Shown here one piece after another: positions 1-6,803 of a stretch of 37,644 nt of DNA (position 1 is the stretch's first letter; each line of letters begins with the position of its first letter). Position numbers and translations under genes: made by a program. The DNA lies in assembly GCA_020354555.1 (NCBI GenBank), contig CP070648.1, positions 236,604 through 274,247 of the forward strand, in the 5' to 3' direction. This DNA comes from Armatimonadota bacterium (lineage in GTDB: Bacteria; Armatimonadota; Hebobacteria; GCA-020354555; CP070648). The notes below the pieces were generated by a model that had not been told where the DNA came from, ran no database searches, and was given only the letters and a program-made list of their open reading frames with translations.

Positions 1-349
1 CGGGGCTGCCGTCGAGGGCGTCGAGCCCTTCGACGACGAGACGATTGCCCGCGCGGCGCACGAGGCGCACGCGCGTCATGCCAATGGGATTCGGCCGCAT
101 TGGGCTGTGCAGGGCAAAGACACCCGTGAGCGGCCTCGACGCATCCCCGCGCGGATGCGCCTTCAACTGTCGCCGCTGCGCCGGTGACAGGTGGTGCATC
201 CAGAACAGCACCCACAGATGCTCCAGATTCTCCACGCCGTCGAGCGCCTGCTCGAACTCGGAGCGGACCTCGATCGCCTGGCATTCGCTGCCCTCGGGCG
301 CATGAACCCGGCCTATCGACCACACCGAAATGTCTTGCTCATCGTCCAT
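1..349 (-). CDS. TrmO/TsaA-family tRNA methyltransferase (C-terminus off the left edge)
   Basis: The first 116 codons of a TsaA/YaeB-fold protein, running off the window. Family members (TrmO) N6-methylate t6A37 of tRNA-Thr using S-adenosylmethionine. The family signature is visible at residues 72-90, RPLTGVFALHSPMRPNPIG, and a LEHLWVLFW segment at 42-50 matches the core strand. The ATG has a good Shine-Dalgarno sequence (GGAGGAG) about 9 bases upstream. It is the last visible gene of the mrp/nifX operon, following the FmdB-like gene by 42 bp. TsaA-domain proteins also occur beside metal-cofactor genes in anaerobes, so its role here may differ from housekeeping TrmO. The family call is secure; substrate and length are unknown because the 3' end is missing. 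Confidence 0.85.
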   Translation of the reverse strand, partial: MDDEQDISVWSIGRVHAPEGSECQAIEVRSEFEQALDGVENLEHLWVLFWMHHLSPAQRRQLKAHPRGDASRPLTGVFALHSPMRPNPIGMTRVRLVRRAGNRLVVEGLDALDGSP

Positions 350-391
350 CGCCGACGCTCCTCCAGAGACGCGTGGGGCTTTCAGTCCGAG

Positions 392-616
392 TCACCGTTC
401 GCAGCACCGCTTGGGATCGTTACAGGGGCGTTCCAGACCGCAGCAGTTGTCACCTGCGCTGGCGCTCGCCCTCCCCGCCACCGCGAACGCGGAGGGCAGG
501 CGGTTCATCACGGCGCCGCATCGCTCACACTCGCGCTCCGCGTCCGCCTCAGCGGCGCGCGCCATAACCTCGGCTCCGCCACCGCACTCAGGGCAGCGGT
601 ATTCGTAGATGGGCAC
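392..616 (-). CDS. FmdB-family zinc-ribbon protein
   Basis: A 74-residue protein opening with the FmdB signature MPIYEYRCPECG. Cys8/Cys11 and Cys30/Cys33 form the two CxxC knuckles of a zinc ribbon. The tail has a second cysteine cluster (Cys58, 59, 65, 71, 72), common in this family. FmdB was named as a putative regulator of formamidase expression, but the molecular role of the family is not established. The start is GTG with a strong GGGAGG ribosome site. It lies 18 bp downstream of the Gly-rich zinc-ribbon gene and belongs to the same operon. The cysteine richness fits a redox or metal-handling context. Confidence 0.85.
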   Translation of the reverse strand: MPIYEYRCPECGGGAEVMARAAEADAERECERCGAVMNRLPSAFAVAGRASASAGDNCCGLERPCNDPKRCCER

Positions 617-634
617 GTTTTTCCTCCCGCGTCG

Positions 635-883
635 TCAGCGCTGGCGAGTCATCGGCTGACCGCACTTCGGGCACTTGACGTTGTAGCACGGCACGCCGGC
701 TTGATGCGCCGCAGTCGCGCCGCACGCCGGGCATACGCAATTGCCGCCCGGGCCCATGGCGTAGCCACCCATGCGACCGCCGCCGGCCCCACGTCCCGCG
801 CCTTGCCCGGCGGCTCGGCCCCGACCACGGCCGGTTCCGGCTCCGCCGCCTCCCGGCGGGCCGGTTCCGTCTCCTCTCGGCAT
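635..883 (-). CDS. Gly-rich zinc-ribbon protein (DUF5320-like N-terminus)
   Basis: An 82-residue protein. It opens with MPRGDGTGP, the same opening found in the Met/Gly-rich protein at 2673-3005. A Gly/Arg-rich linker follows (about residues 10-47), then a zinc ribbon with CPACG at 51-54 and CPKCG at 71-74, plus Cys49 and Cys66. Such proteins are typical companions of NifX-like genes in anaerobes, but no function is established. ATG start with GGAGGAG six bases upstream. It sits between the IscU-like and FmdB-like genes. Metal binding is inferred from the cysteine pairs. Confidence 0.75.
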   Translation of the reverse strand: MPRGDGTGPPGGGGAGTGRGRGRAAGQGAGRGAGGGRMGGYAMGPGGNCVCPACGATAAHQAGVPCYNVKCPKCGQPMTRQR

Positions 884-898
884 CTTAAGCTCCTCCGT

Positions 899-1300
899 CT
901 ATGATGTCCGCGGATCCGGCTTGCCCCGCGCGTCTCCGCGGTAATTCCGAATGGCGGCGTGCAGTGCGCCTACCGCCAGCAGCGAGCAGTGAGCCTTCAT
1001 CTCCGACACCCCGCCCAGGGCCTCACAGACGCCGCTCTCAGATATCGCGAGCGCCTCGCCCAGGCGCTTACCCATAGCCATTTCCGTCGTAATCGCACAA
1101 GCTGCTATCGCCACCGGGCAGCCAAACACTTGGTATCTGACGTCCGCCAGGCGTCCCTCCGCCACCTTGATCTGCATCACGACGTAGTCCCCGCACGGTA
1201 TGTCGCCGTACTCACCCCGGGCATCCGCACCTTCCAGTTTCCCCCAATTGGGCGGGTCTATGAAGTAGTCTATGACTCTATCCGTGTAGCGCCGCTGCAC
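899..1300 (-). CDS. NifU/IscU N-terminal domain Fe-S scaffold
   Basis: A 133-residue NifU-like scaffold, on which Fe-S clusters are transiently assembled. The three ligand cysteines of the family are present: Cys36 in DIPCGD (with the following Asp38), Cys61 in VFGCPVAIA and Cys105 in MKAHCSLLA. The ITTEMAMGK helix start is also conserved. I chose the GTG at 1300 because GGAGGG lies 5 bases upstream and the protein then begins VQRRYTDRVIDYF, like other IscU N-termini. A longer reading to 1378 (GTG) is open but adds residues unlike the family. No cysteine desulfurase is seen in the window. Sits between the Gly-tailed NifX gene and the zinc-ribbon gene. Confidence 0.85.
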   Translation of the reverse strand: MQRRYTDRVIDYFIDPPNWGKLEGADARGEYGDIPCGDYVVMQIKVAEGRLADVRYQVFGCPVAIAACAITTEMAMGKRLGEALAISESGVCEALGGVSEMKAHCSLLAVGALHAAIRNYRGDARGKPDPRTS

Positions 1301-1520
1301 GTCGCCCTCCGCATCATCGTGTCCGGCGTGATCGCATGCCACGCCGTCCTCCCACACCGCGCAACTGGCTGTCCACACCCGTTTCGGCGATCTCCGACCG
1401 GGTTAGCCCACATCATCCACACCCGTGATGGCTCGACGCTGCCAGTCTCACATGGGCCTTGCCTGAGCGCGCAGGATCACGCATAACCCTCCGCGCGCGC
1501 AGAGCGCAGCCGTTCCTACC

Positions 1521-2282
1521 TCATGAGCAATCGGGAGGAGCCTGCTCCAGTCGCTTGATGCGCCCAGTAAGGTCATCGAGTGCCTGACGCAGGGAATCGG
1601 CTTGTCGTCTGAGCGATTCAAGGTCTCGGCCGGTCGCCTCGGTCGGTGGCGCCGGGGCCCTGGCGGGCCCAACGCCCATGCCCATGCCCGTGCCGCCGCC
1701 CCGGCCCATGCCTCGCCCGCCACCCCCGCCTCGCCCGCCACCCCCGCCTCGCCCGCCACCCCCGCCTCGTCCGCCACCCATGCCTCGTCCGCCACCCCCG
1801 CCTCGTCCGCCACCCCCGCCTCGTCCGCCACCCACGCCCATTCTGCCAGCCATGGCCGGTCCGCCGCCCATGCCCGGTCCCATCCCCGGACCCGGCGCGT
1901 CGGCCCCGTCGCCGCCACCGACGCCGAAGTGACTGGGAACCGACGGCCCGGAGACCGCCTGCACCGCGCCGCGCTTATACGCTTCCACGGCCTCGCGCAC
2001 CGTGCCGGCGATGCCAACACAGACCTTGATCCCGGCCGCCTCGAGCGTGCGATACGCGTTCGGCCCACAGTTGCCCGTGAGCACCGCCTCCGCCCCGCGC
2101 TCGGCGATCATCTGCGAGGTCTGAATGCCGGCGCCGCCGCCCGCGGCCACATTCGGGTTCTGCAGTGCTTCGAAGTCCATCGTTTCGGTGTCCACGATGA
2201 GCAGGTATTGAGCCCGGCCGAACCGCGGATCTACCTGGGCGTCCAGATCCGGCCCCGTACTGCTGACGGCTATGTTTGCCAT
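1521..2282 (-). CDS. NifX-like protein with Gly-rich linker and C-terminal coiled coil
   Basis: 253 residues in three parts. Residues 1-118 are a NifX/NafY/ORP-type fold (dinitrogenase Fe-Mo cofactor biosynthesis family), with DPRFGRAQYLLIVD and the GxGxQTxxxI and GNCGPNAYRTL motifs. Residues about 121-208 are almost only Gly, Arg and Met, encoded by an 18-bp tandem repeat. Residues about 216-250 form a predicted coiled coil (DLESLRRQADSLRQAL) resembling the end of the protein encoded at 2325-2612. NifX-family proteins bind metallocluster precursors; with no nif structural genes here, an ORP-like or Fe-S role is more likely than nitrogenase assembly. ATG start. Confidence 0.85.
   Translation of the reverse strand: MANIAVSSTGPDLDAQVDPRFGRAQYLLIVDTETMDFEALQNPNVAAGGGAGIQTSQMIAERGAEAVLTGNCGPNAYRTLEAAGIKVCVGIAGTVREAVEAYKRGAVQAVSGPSVPSHFGVGGGDGADAPGPGMGPGMGGGPAMAGRMGVGGGRGGGGGRGGGGGRGMGGGRGGGGGRGGGGGRGGGGGRGMGRGGGTGMGMGVGPARAPAPPTEATGRDLESLRRQADSLRQALDDLTGRIKRLEQAPPDCS
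1711..1836. repeat. 18-bp tandem repeat inside the NifX-like gene
   Basis: About seven tandem copies of an 18-bp unit (plus-strand form CCTCGCCCGCCACCCCCG, with C/T and CCC/CAT variants). It encodes GRGGGG or GRGMGG units on the minus strand and keeps the reading frame because 18 is a multiple of three. Copy number could vary by slippage, changing linker length only. Confidence 0.9.
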
Positions 2283-2324
2283 ATTCCTCTCCTCCCTCGG
2301 CCACCCGGCGTCACCGGCGTGCCG

Positions 2325-2612
2325 CTACGTTTCTTTTTCGAGTTCAGCGACGCGCGAGCTGATCTGATCAAGGTGAGACTTGAGCACTTCCGCCTGGCTG
2401 CGCAGCCACTGGAGTTCCTGCTCGCGGGTCATCGGCCCCGGACCGCCCTGAGCCGCATCCCATTGCGCCTGGGGCATCGGCCACTGCCCGGTCATGAGGT
2501 AACTCGCGCACGGTCCCATGCCGGTCGGACTACGCCCGACCCAACCTGGGCTGAAGCCGAACCGCATCCAGCCGGGCATGCCGGTCAGGTAGTACATGTT
2601 GCGATGTCGCAT
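2325..2612 (-). CDS. Small DUF5320-like protein with C-terminal coiled coil
   Basis: A 95-residue protein. The first half is rich in Met, Gly, Trp and Pro (MPGWMRFGFSPGWVGRSP), and the last 35 residues form a likely coiled coil (QELQWLRSQAEVLKSHLDQI) ending in ELEKET. The coiled coil resembles the C-terminus of the neighbouring NifX-like protein, so the two may pair. ATG start with AAGGAG about 9 bases upstream. Homologues of this type commonly lie beside NifX-like genes in anaerobic bacteria and archaea; function is unknown. Confidence 0.75.
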   Translation of the reverse strand: MRHRNMYYLTGMPGWMRFGFSPGWVGRSPTGMGPCASYLMTGQWPMPQAQWDAAQGGPGPMTREQELQWLRSQAEVLKSHLDQISSRVAELEKET

Positions 2613-2672
2613 CTCTGCGTCTCCTTTCTCTGGATTGTCCTGCGCTGCTTTCGCCGGAGAGCAGACGGCTCT

Positions 2673-3005
2673 TCACCAGAATTGCCGCCGTCCCATGCCT
2701 CGGCGCATACCCATGCCGCGGCGAAAGCCCATGCCGCCGCGCATACCGCGCCCCATGCCGAACCAAGGCCTGGCGTAAGGCATGAAGCCCGGAGCCGCAT
2801 ACGCGCCCGGCATCGGATAACCGAATGCGGGAGGCATCGGCGCCTGTATCGGCCCTGCCGTCGGTGCGTAGCCACCCCCCGCCCCGAAGAACCGGGCTCC
2901 GCCGGGATTCATGAACCCCGGCGTGGGGTAGCCCGCGCAGTAACCTGCGCCTCTTCCAGTCATCGGACCCATTCCCATCGGTCCCGTGCCGTCACCACCT
3001 GGCAT
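2673..3005 (-). CDS. Met/Gly-rich DUF5320-type protein
   Basis: 110 residues beginning MPGGDGTGPMGMGPMTGRG, the hallmark start of DUF5320-type proteins. The rest is low complexity in Gly, Met, Pro, Phe, Tyr and Arg, with one Cys (GAGYCAGYPTPGF) and a Met/Arg-rich end (GMGMRRGMGRRQFW). I chose the ATG at 3005 because GAGGAGGAG lies just upstream; an open frame extends further 5' but overlaps the radical SAM gene. Such genes are frequent neighbours of Mrp and NifX genes and are uncharacterised. The methionines could bind soft metals such as copper, but that is only suggestive. Confidence 0.8.
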   Translation of the reverse strand: MPGGDGTGPMGMGPMTGRGAGYCAGYPTPGFMNPGGARFFGAGGGYAPTAGPIQAPMPPAFGYPMPGAYAAPGFMPYARPWFGMGRGMRGGMGFRRGMGMRRGMGRRQFW

Positions 3006-3052
3006 CTCACTCCTCCTCTCCTCGTGTCTTCGTGCACAATGCACGTGGTCTA

Positions 3053-3835
3053 TCATTCGGGTCTGCGCCGCGCGGTCTCGCTCGCGTCGAGCGCGCGGAC
3101 CGCCGGTCGCCGCGATTCGTACACCGTCACCACATTCGTTCCGGCGAACGCCCGCGCGACCTCGGCCAGCTCCGCAGCCGGGAGCGGCGTCACCGGACAC
3201 GGTCGGAGCGGCGTGTTGATCTGGACCTCGTCCGGCTTCAGACCGCTCAGCAGCGCGGCAATGTCGCCAGCGCACTCGCGATTCTCGGGGCAGAACATGA
3301 CCTGTATCGCGAGGCGCCCCTGGTACTCTTGTCGAAAGCGACGCAGCCCGTCGAGCACCGCCTCGAAGCGCACGTCGTCCGCGGGACGGTTGATGATGTG
3401 AAACATGCCCTCGTCGGGCGCGTCCAGTTTCGCCACGACGAAGTCGGCCAGGGCAAGCTCCCCGCGCACCTGGGGATCAGTGATGAGTGACGAATTCGTA
3501 AGGACCGCCGCTGGCACGCCGATCTGATTGCCGGCCTCGACTATCGCCTCGCCAAGATTCGAGGCGAGCGTCGGCTCACCGGTGCCCGAGAAGGTGACGT
3601 AGTCAATCTTCAAACTCGGAAGCGGCGTCAGCTCCTCGAGCACCCGGGTGGTGGCGACGAACTCGCTTCGCTGCACCGTCTTCTGGCGGGTGGGGCCAAG
3701 CTGACAGTAGATGCAGTCGAAGGAACACGTCTTCGCGCGCGAGAGGAGGTCAATCCCCAGCGAGCGGCCCAGACGCCACGAGGGAACCGGCCCGTACACC
3801 ACCTTCTTCAATTCGCTCACGTCACTCGCGCTCAT
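3053..3835 (-). CDS. Radical SAM protein, COG0731-like
   Basis: A 260-residue radical SAM enzyme with the CxxxCxxC [4Fe-4S] motif at Cys37, Cys41 and Cys44 (KTCSFDCIYCQLG). TFSGTGEPTLASNLG follows, the GGE-like strand that contacts SAM. The opening VYGPVPSWRLGRSLGIDLL is typical of the COG0731 group (Fe-S oxidoreductases distantly related to the wybutosine enzyme TYW1). The substrate is not known. It starts one base after the upstream nifX-like stop, so the two are translationally linked. Membership in the operon suggests maturation of a metallocluster or a redox cofactor. Confidence 0.85.
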   Translation of the reverse strand: MSASDVSELKKVVYGPVPSWRLGRSLGIDLLSRAKTCSFDCIYCQLGPTRQKTVQRSEFVATTRVLEELTPLPSLKIDYVTFSGTGEPTLASNLGEAIVEAGNQIGVPAAVLTNSSLITDPQVRGELALADFVVAKLDAPDEGMFHIINRPADDVRFEAVLDGLRRFRQEYQGRLAIQVMFCPENRECAGDIAALLSGLKPDEVQINTPLRPCPVTPLPAAELAEVARAFAGTNVVTVYESRRPAVRALDASETARRRPE

Positions 3836-3836
3836 G

Positions 3837-4196
3837 TCAGTGTTCGCACAGGCTCTCGCCGCTTCTCAGCTCGCCTCGCAGCAGCGCCACGATCACGCCT
3901 TCGACCTTCCCCACGACGCCGACGATGGTTTCGATGCCGTGCTCGTCGAAGAGCATCTGCGCGCGCGGCCCCATCCCGCCGGCGATCATGCAGGTCACGC
4001 CGCGCTCGGCCAGATAGTTTGGTAGGAAGCCCGGCTCGTGGCCCGGGTTTGGTATCACCTGTTGTCTGCATATCGCGCCGTCCGCCAGTTCCGCGATGGT
4101 GTAGGCCTCGCAGCGCCCGAAGTGGGCGGCGACTTCGTCGCCATCCGTGGCAATCGCGACTTTCGCTGATTCAACAGGGTTGTGCTCCGCGTCCAT
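3837..4196 (-). CDS. NifX-like (dinitrogenase Fe-Mo cofactor biosynthesis family) protein
   Basis: 119 residues spanning a single NifX/ORP-type domain: KVAIATDGDEVAAHFGRC near the N-terminus, then MIAGGMGPRAQMLFDEHGI and VGKVEGVIVALLRGEL. The HFGRC motif gives a Cys (residue 29) well placed for a metal site. I chose the ATG at 4196 with GGAGGA about 8 bases upstream; upstream codons are open but do not resemble the family. It lies between the MBL-fold gene and the radical SAM gene. Unlike the second NifX-like protein of the operon, it lacks the Gly-rich tail. Confidence 0.88.
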   Translation of the reverse strand: MDAEHNPVESAKVAIATDGDEVAAHFGRCEAYTIAELADGAICRQQVIPNPGHEPGFLPNYLAERGVTCMIAGGMGPRAQMLFDEHGIETIVGVVGKVEGVIVALLRGELRSGESLCEH

Positions 4197-4210
4197 AGGC
4201 TTCCTCCTCG

Positions 4211-5053
4211 TCACTTCAGTTGGAACGTGAGCTTCAGACCCACTCCGCCCTCCGCATACCGTTCGCCGAACGCAGCCCGCAGCCGCGTCTTCGCCGTTGA
4301 TCCCGTGCAGTGGCACGGGACGACCTGTCCCACGCCCAGCTCACGCAGTGCGTTCACCGTCTTTTCGATGCGTTCATCGGCGGCGCTCGAAAGGTGTAGT
4401 CCGCCGACGACCGCGCGAACACGCTCGTCGCCCGTTACTGCCATGGCGTGACGCACGGTGTTGATCGGCCCCGCGTGAGCGCAGCCCAGCACCACCACTA
4501 ACCCATTGCCCGTGCGAACCACAAGCGCATGGTCGTCCTCCAGGTGGTCGGGCCGCCAGCCATCGGTAGTCTTGACGTAGAAGTGCGACTCAACGCGCTC
4601 GAAGGCGGTCACCCGAGGGACCGGGCCGGTGGTCACAAGGCCGCGGCTGATCTCCACGGGCTGCGACTCCAAGCGCATGATCGCGCCAGCGCGTGTCAGT
4701 GCGTCCACATCCGCCGCAACTCCGATGTAACGGTCACCATTCATCGAACGTCGCGCGTACTTGCGCGCAAAGGCGTCCGGATGGGCGATGACATCGAGGC
4801 GCCCCAGCCGCTTCAGCACAGGCACGAGACCACCGCAGTGGTCATAGTGGCCGTGGCTCAGCACCACCGCCCGCAGACCATCCAGCCGCACGCTGAGCCG
4901 CGCGGCATTGCGGAGACAGATACCGGTCTGTCCCGTATCGAACAGAACTCGATCATCTCCCGCCTCGACCAGCACGCTCAGCCCGTGTTCGGCAAGCAAG
5001 CCCTCGCCTTGGCTCACCCGATCGTCCACGAGTATCGTGATCTTCGCGCTCAC
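4211..5053 (-). CDS. MBL-fold metallo-hydrolase, COG1237-like
   Basis: A 280-residue metallo-beta-lactamase-fold protein. The metal motif SHGHYDHCGG is at residues 66-75, with further ligands suggested by GCAHAGPINT, GGLHLSS and PCHCTG. The layout matches COG1237, which includes enzymes related to dihydropterin ribofuranosylaminobenzene phosphate synthases of archaeal pterin synthesis. In bacteria next to Mrp genes the substrate is unknown. It starts with GTG overlapping the mrp stop (GTGA), indicating translational coupling. It precedes the short nifX-like gene by 14 bp. Confidence 0.85.
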   Translation of the reverse strand: MSAKITILVDDRVSQGEGLLAEHGLSVLVEAGDDRVLFDTGQTGICLRNAARLSVRLDGLRAVVLSHGHYDHCGGLVPVLKRLGRLDVIAHPDAFARKYARRSMNGDRYIGVAADVDALTRAGAIMRLESQPVEISRGLVTTGPVPRVTAFERVESHFYVKTTDGWRPDHLEDDHALVVRTGNGLVVVLGCAHAGPINTVRHAMAVTGDERVRAVVGGLHLSSAADERIEKTVNALRELGVGQVVPCHCTGSTAKTRLRAAFGERYAEGGVGLKLTFQLK

Positions 5054-5931
5054 GGCTTACCTCGTTGACCAGCAGGCGCACCATGCAGGATACTCTCCAG
5101 CGCTGCAATGTGCCCCGCGAACGGGTTGCGCGCATAGGCCTCAATCTCCCCGCGGTCCGACAACACCGACAATTCGGGATCCACCCGCAGACTTGTCAGC
5201 ACGGGGATGCCCGCCGCACGAGCCGCGTTCGGCCCACCGGGCGGGCCAAACAGGTCCACTCGCTTGCCGCAGTGCGGGCAATCGAGATGGGTCATGTTCT
5301 CGACCAATCCCAGCACCCGCACGCGGAGGTGCGCGGCCATCTTGATCGCCTTGCGCACGATCATCGCGGCCAGTTCCTGCGGCGACGAGACGATAATCAC
5401 TCCGTCGAGGGGCAGGCTCTGCATCACCGTCAAAGGCACGTCAGACGTGCCTGGCGGCAAGTCCACGAATAGCCAGTCCAGCTCCCCCCAGACCACCTCT
5501 TCCCAGAACTGCTTGACGGCACCCGCCAACAAAGGCCCGCGCCAGATGACCGGGTCATCGGGATGCTCTAGCAGCAGATTGAGGGAGATCACGCGAATGC
5601 CGCTTGCGCTGATAACAGGGGAGAGGCCCGTTTCGCTTGCATCAGGGCGACCAGTGAGCCCGACCATCTTCGGGATGCTCGAGCCGGTGACATCGGCATC
5701 CATCACGCCCACCGCGTACCCCGCTTGCCGCGCGGCGCCCGCCAGCAGCGCCGTCACGAGCGACTTCCCGACGCCGCCCTTCCCGCTCATCACGCCCACG
5801 ACGCGTTGTATCCGGCTCATCTGCTGGGCCAACGACGGCGTCGCATCTGCGGCAGCCTCTCGCGCTCCGGGAGAGGCTGCTGCGCACTCGTGATCACACG
5901 AATCCACGGTATCAGACTCCCCTTCTTTCAT
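5050..5931 (-). CDS. Mrp/NBP35-type Fe-S cluster carrier P-loop ATPase
   Basis: A 293-residue Mrp/NBP35-family ATPase. The deviant Walker A GKGGVGKS is at residues 50-57, DADVTGSS follows, LFVDLPPGTSDV gives the Walker B region, and the bridging cluster CPHC lies at Cys218/Cys221. The N-terminal 38 residues carry Cys12 and Cys16, as in variants with an extra cluster site. Family members bind and transfer Fe-S clusters as dimers. In Desulfovibrio a relative helps load the Mo-Cu cluster of the NifX-like protein ORP. This is the first gene of the operon. An operator-like site lies 20-34 bases upstream of the ATG, matching one at padR. Confidence 0.92.
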   Translation of the reverse strand: MKEGESDTVDSCDHECAAASPGAREAAADATPSLAQQMSRIQRVVGVMSGKGGVGKSLVTALLAGAARQAGYAVGVMDADVTGSSIPKMVGLTGRPDASETGLSPVISASGIRVISLNLLLEHPDDPVIWRGPLLAGAVKQFWEEVVWGELDWLFVDLPPGTSDVPLTVMQSLPLDGVIIVSSPQELAAMIVRKAIKMAAHLRVRVLGLVENMTHLDCPHCGKRVDLFGPPGGPNAARAAGIPVLTSLRVDPELSVLSDRGEIEAYARNPFAGHIAALESILHGAPAGQRGKP

Positions 5932-5950
5932 CTGCCGAGTCTCTTACTGC

Positions 5951-5965
5951 TAGATGTAAGTTGCA
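5951..5965 (-). promoter_or_regulatory. Predicted PadR operator upstream of mrp
   Basis: On the minus strand this reads TGCAACTTACATCTA and differs by one base from TGCAAGTTACATCTA upstream of padR. The core TGCAA-N-TTACA is a near palindrome. It lies 20-34 bases before the mrp ATG, a position suited to repression. I see only weak -35/-10 candidates around it. Regulation by the adjacent PadR gene is inference from the shared site. Confidence 0.65.
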
Positions 5966-6018
5966 CGTTACTCCACGCAATCAAGCCGCATTACGTCATG
6001 TAGTTGAGCTTCCTGCCG

Positions 6019-6477
6019 TCAGGACGCGGGCGCGCCCGACGGGACGGTAGCGGAGGACTCGCCTGGCCTTACTGCAACACCGTGGCGATCAGCGGCGGCG
6101 CGGCACTCCTCAGTGAGGGATTCGAGCGAGGCCGAGATGCCCTCCAGTACCTGCGCCCACTCTGCGATGTGCTGGACGCCCGATTCGGTCAGCACGTACA
6201 CCCGCCGCGCCGGCCCTGCCCCAGAGGTGTCCCACCGGGAACTGACGCGTCCCGCTCCCTCCAGCCGGCGAAGTGTGCGATAGATGATCCCACTGTCGAG
6301 GCCGGCGTGGGTCACCGCCATGCCCCCGGCTTCATGAGCGATCTGGTACCCGTGCGCCTCGCCGAGTCGCGCAATAGCAAGTAGCACGATGGGCTCCGCG
6401 AAACGATACAGATTGCCCATCTCGCAGGAGCACGGGCCTCCGGCCTGTTGACCGTGTCTGTGGCAGCGCCTAGGCAT
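6019..6477 (-). CDS. PadR-family transcriptional regulator with N-terminal cysteines
   Basis: A 152-residue PadR-type winged-helix repressor. The DNA-binding domain is clear: YRFAEPIVLLAIARLGEAHG, then LDSGIIYRTLRRLEGAGRV and SSRWDTSGAGPARRVYVLT. The family normally represses neighbouring genes and itself. The unusual part is the N-terminus, with Cys5, Cys16 and Cys18 (CSCEMG) before the domain, which could bind a metal or Fe-S cluster and act as the sensor. The gene has its own consensus promoter with an operator-like site just after the -10. It lies upstream of the mrp/nifX operon on the same strand, 87 bp before mrp. Confidence 0.9.
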   Translation of the reverse strand: MPRRCHRHGQQAGGPCSCEMGNLYRFAEPIVLLAIARLGEAHGYQIAHEAGGMAVTHAGLDSGIIYRTLRRLEGAGRVSSRWDTSGAGPARRVYVLTESGVQHIAEWAQVLEGISASLESLTEECRAAADRHGVAVRPGESSATVPSGAPAS

Positions 6478-6497
6478 TCCCTTCCACCGCGTTTAAC

Positions 6498-6512
6498 TGC
6501 AAGTTACATCTA
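6498..6512 (-). promoter_or_regulatory. Predicted PadR operator at the padR promoter
   Basis: Minus-strand TAGATGTAACTTGCA lies directly downstream of the padR -10 box. Its reverse complement TGCAAGTTACATCTA matches 14 of 15 positions of the mrp-proximal site, which has the opposite orientation. Binding here would block transcription start, consistent with autorepression. Confidence 0.7.
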
Positions 6513-6540
6513 ATTATACCACGCATTTCCGTTCTGTCAA
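6513..6540 (-). promoter_or_regulatory. Consensus sigma-70 promoter of padR
   Basis: Minus strand: -35 TTGACA (6540-6535), a 16-bp spacer, then -10 TATAAT (6518-6513). Both hexamers match the consensus exactly. Transcription would start near 6506, inside the operator-like site. Confidence 0.85.
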
Positions 6541-6600
6541 CCCTATTCCTGTGCCCTGATTCTTCCCCGTTGCGCAAGGCCGCCTATGCGCACTCATGTT

Positions 6601-6629
6601 TTGACGCACGAAGGCCTGGGGTATATAAT
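6601..6629 (+). promoter_or_regulatory. Sigma-70 promoter of the TMTC-like gene
   Basis: TTGACG at 6601-6606, a 17-bp spacer and TATAAT at 6624-6629. The predicted start near 6636 leaves a leader of about 165 nt before the ATG at 6804, in which I see no recognisable element. Confidence 0.75.
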
Positions 6630-6803
6630 TAGCTCACCGTCCTCGGAGCAAGCAGCCATGCGCCAGGTAGATCTGCCCCTTCCAATTGGAGCAGGCATGT
6701 TCGGTGCTCCCGGTAATTGCAGCCGAGAGGCGCGCGTCGACTCAACCGACGCTCGGGTGCGGCGCCGTGCGCCCAGCGGAGTGGCGCCGGCGGGAATGGT
6801 GCC

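Noticed and set aside
1711-1836. Possible CRISPR array from regular repeats
   Set aside because: The 18-bp units are contiguous with no spacers and lie in frame inside the NifX-like gene.
1602-3401. 599-codon plus-strand open frame
   Set aside because: Antisense to three operon genes; the Pro/Ala/His-rich sequence is the complement of the Gly-rich repeat.
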